NCBI RefSeq assembly: GCF_021044795.1
Contig: NZ_JAJNOP010000018.1
Origin: Acidaminococcus hominis
Lineage (GTDB): Bacteria > Bacillota > Negativicutes > Acidaminococcales > Acidaminococcaceae
DNA: 42,016 bases
Strand: one strand, 5' to 3'
Shown here: positions 41,938 to 42,016 of the stretch, piece after piece
Position numbering within the stretch: position 1 is the first letter of the stretch
Layout of the letters: every line of letters starts with the position of its first letter
Program-made: the position numbers and the translations under genes
The notes under the pieces: model-generated
Databases searched by the model: none
Seen by the model: only the letters and a program-made list of their open reading frames with translations
What the model was told of the DNA's origin: nothing

Positions 41938-42016
41938 ATATTCCCAAAAACACCTCTATACTTTTCGCAGAAAAGTATAGGACGTTACCTTACTCAAGCC
42001 ACGTCTGTAATAACCC

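Larger units (their letters stand above)
41632..42016. repeat. 154-bp tandem repeat, 2.5 copies, running off the window
   Basis: Units start at 41632, 41786 and 41940 (period 154 bp) and are almost identical. Each unit holds AAAAACACCT, a perfect 11-bp hairpin CTATACTTTTC / GAAAAGTATAG (41648-41672 in unit 1), GACGTTACCT, a TATAAA-containing stretch, AGGAGG and an ATG. Read on the minus strand the hairpin part is the same module as at 19127 and 24760, with a third stem sequence. Confidence 0.93.

Noticed and set aside
41632..42016. CRISPR or integron cassette array
   Set aside because: The 154-bp units are identical throughout, with no variable spacer or cassette, and no cas or integrase gene is in the window.

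Overview
The window reads as chromosomal DNA of an anaerobic, outer-membrane-bearing Firmicute (class Negativicutes; Acidaminococcaceae is my best guess, by inference only). The reasons are moderately GC-rich coding DNA, a trimeric autotransporter whose C-terminus carries a periplasmic SLH domain, two further autotransporter-type beta-barrel proteins, and fermentative genes (pyruvate formate-lyase and its activase, a 3-hydroxyacyl-CoA dehydrogenase, an FNR-like regulator). I see no tRNA, rRNA, CRISPR array or prophage.

Layout. 0-1.6 kb: a partial IS605-type tnpB-like gene that appears to have cut a SAP-domain gene, then a small EamA-type membrane protein. 1.8-4.8 kb: a DUF805 membrane protein and an 805-residue Sel1-repeat protein. 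4.8-8.3 kb: a LysR regulator divergent from an ArsR / radical SAM / old-yellow-enzyme cluster whose first gene looks leaderless. 8.3-10.6 kb: an unknown protein, a RibD-C/DHFR-like reductase and a Nudix hydrolase. 10.6-15.7 kb: 3-hydroxyacyl-CoA dehydrogenase, FNR-like regulator, pflA and pflB; pflA and pflB each carry a perfect TTGAT-N4-ATCAA box at the same distance from the -10. 15.9-17.3 kb: a DAACS-family symporter with an unusual substrate site.

17.5-32.7 kb is a surface-protein island: a small autotransporter barrel (17.7-19.0), a paralogue with a long repeat passenger (21.2-24.6), and a YadA-type adhesin with an SLH tail split by two single-base frameshifts (27.1-31.2). A pyridoxamine-oxidase-like protein and two uncharacterised proteins lie between them. 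32.8-35.2 kb: a SAM-I riboswitch before an orphan metQ and an M20 peptidase. 35.3-36.4 kb: a Fic protein with a palindrome over its promoter. 36.5-41.0 kb: a LysR regulator divergent from a heterodimeric ABC exporter pair.

The most unusual content is non-coding. Four intergenic stretches (about 19.07-19.98, 24.70-25.62, 31.28-32.74 and 41.25-42.02 kb) are mosaics of the same hairpin modules. Module borders and loop motifs are conserved, while the stems differ between copies with compensating changes in both arms, so structure rather than sequence seems to be maintained. Three of the four follow the surface-protein genes. The last runs into a 154-bp tandem repeat in which every unit carries a strong ribosome-binding site and a tiny ORF. 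I do not recognise this family.
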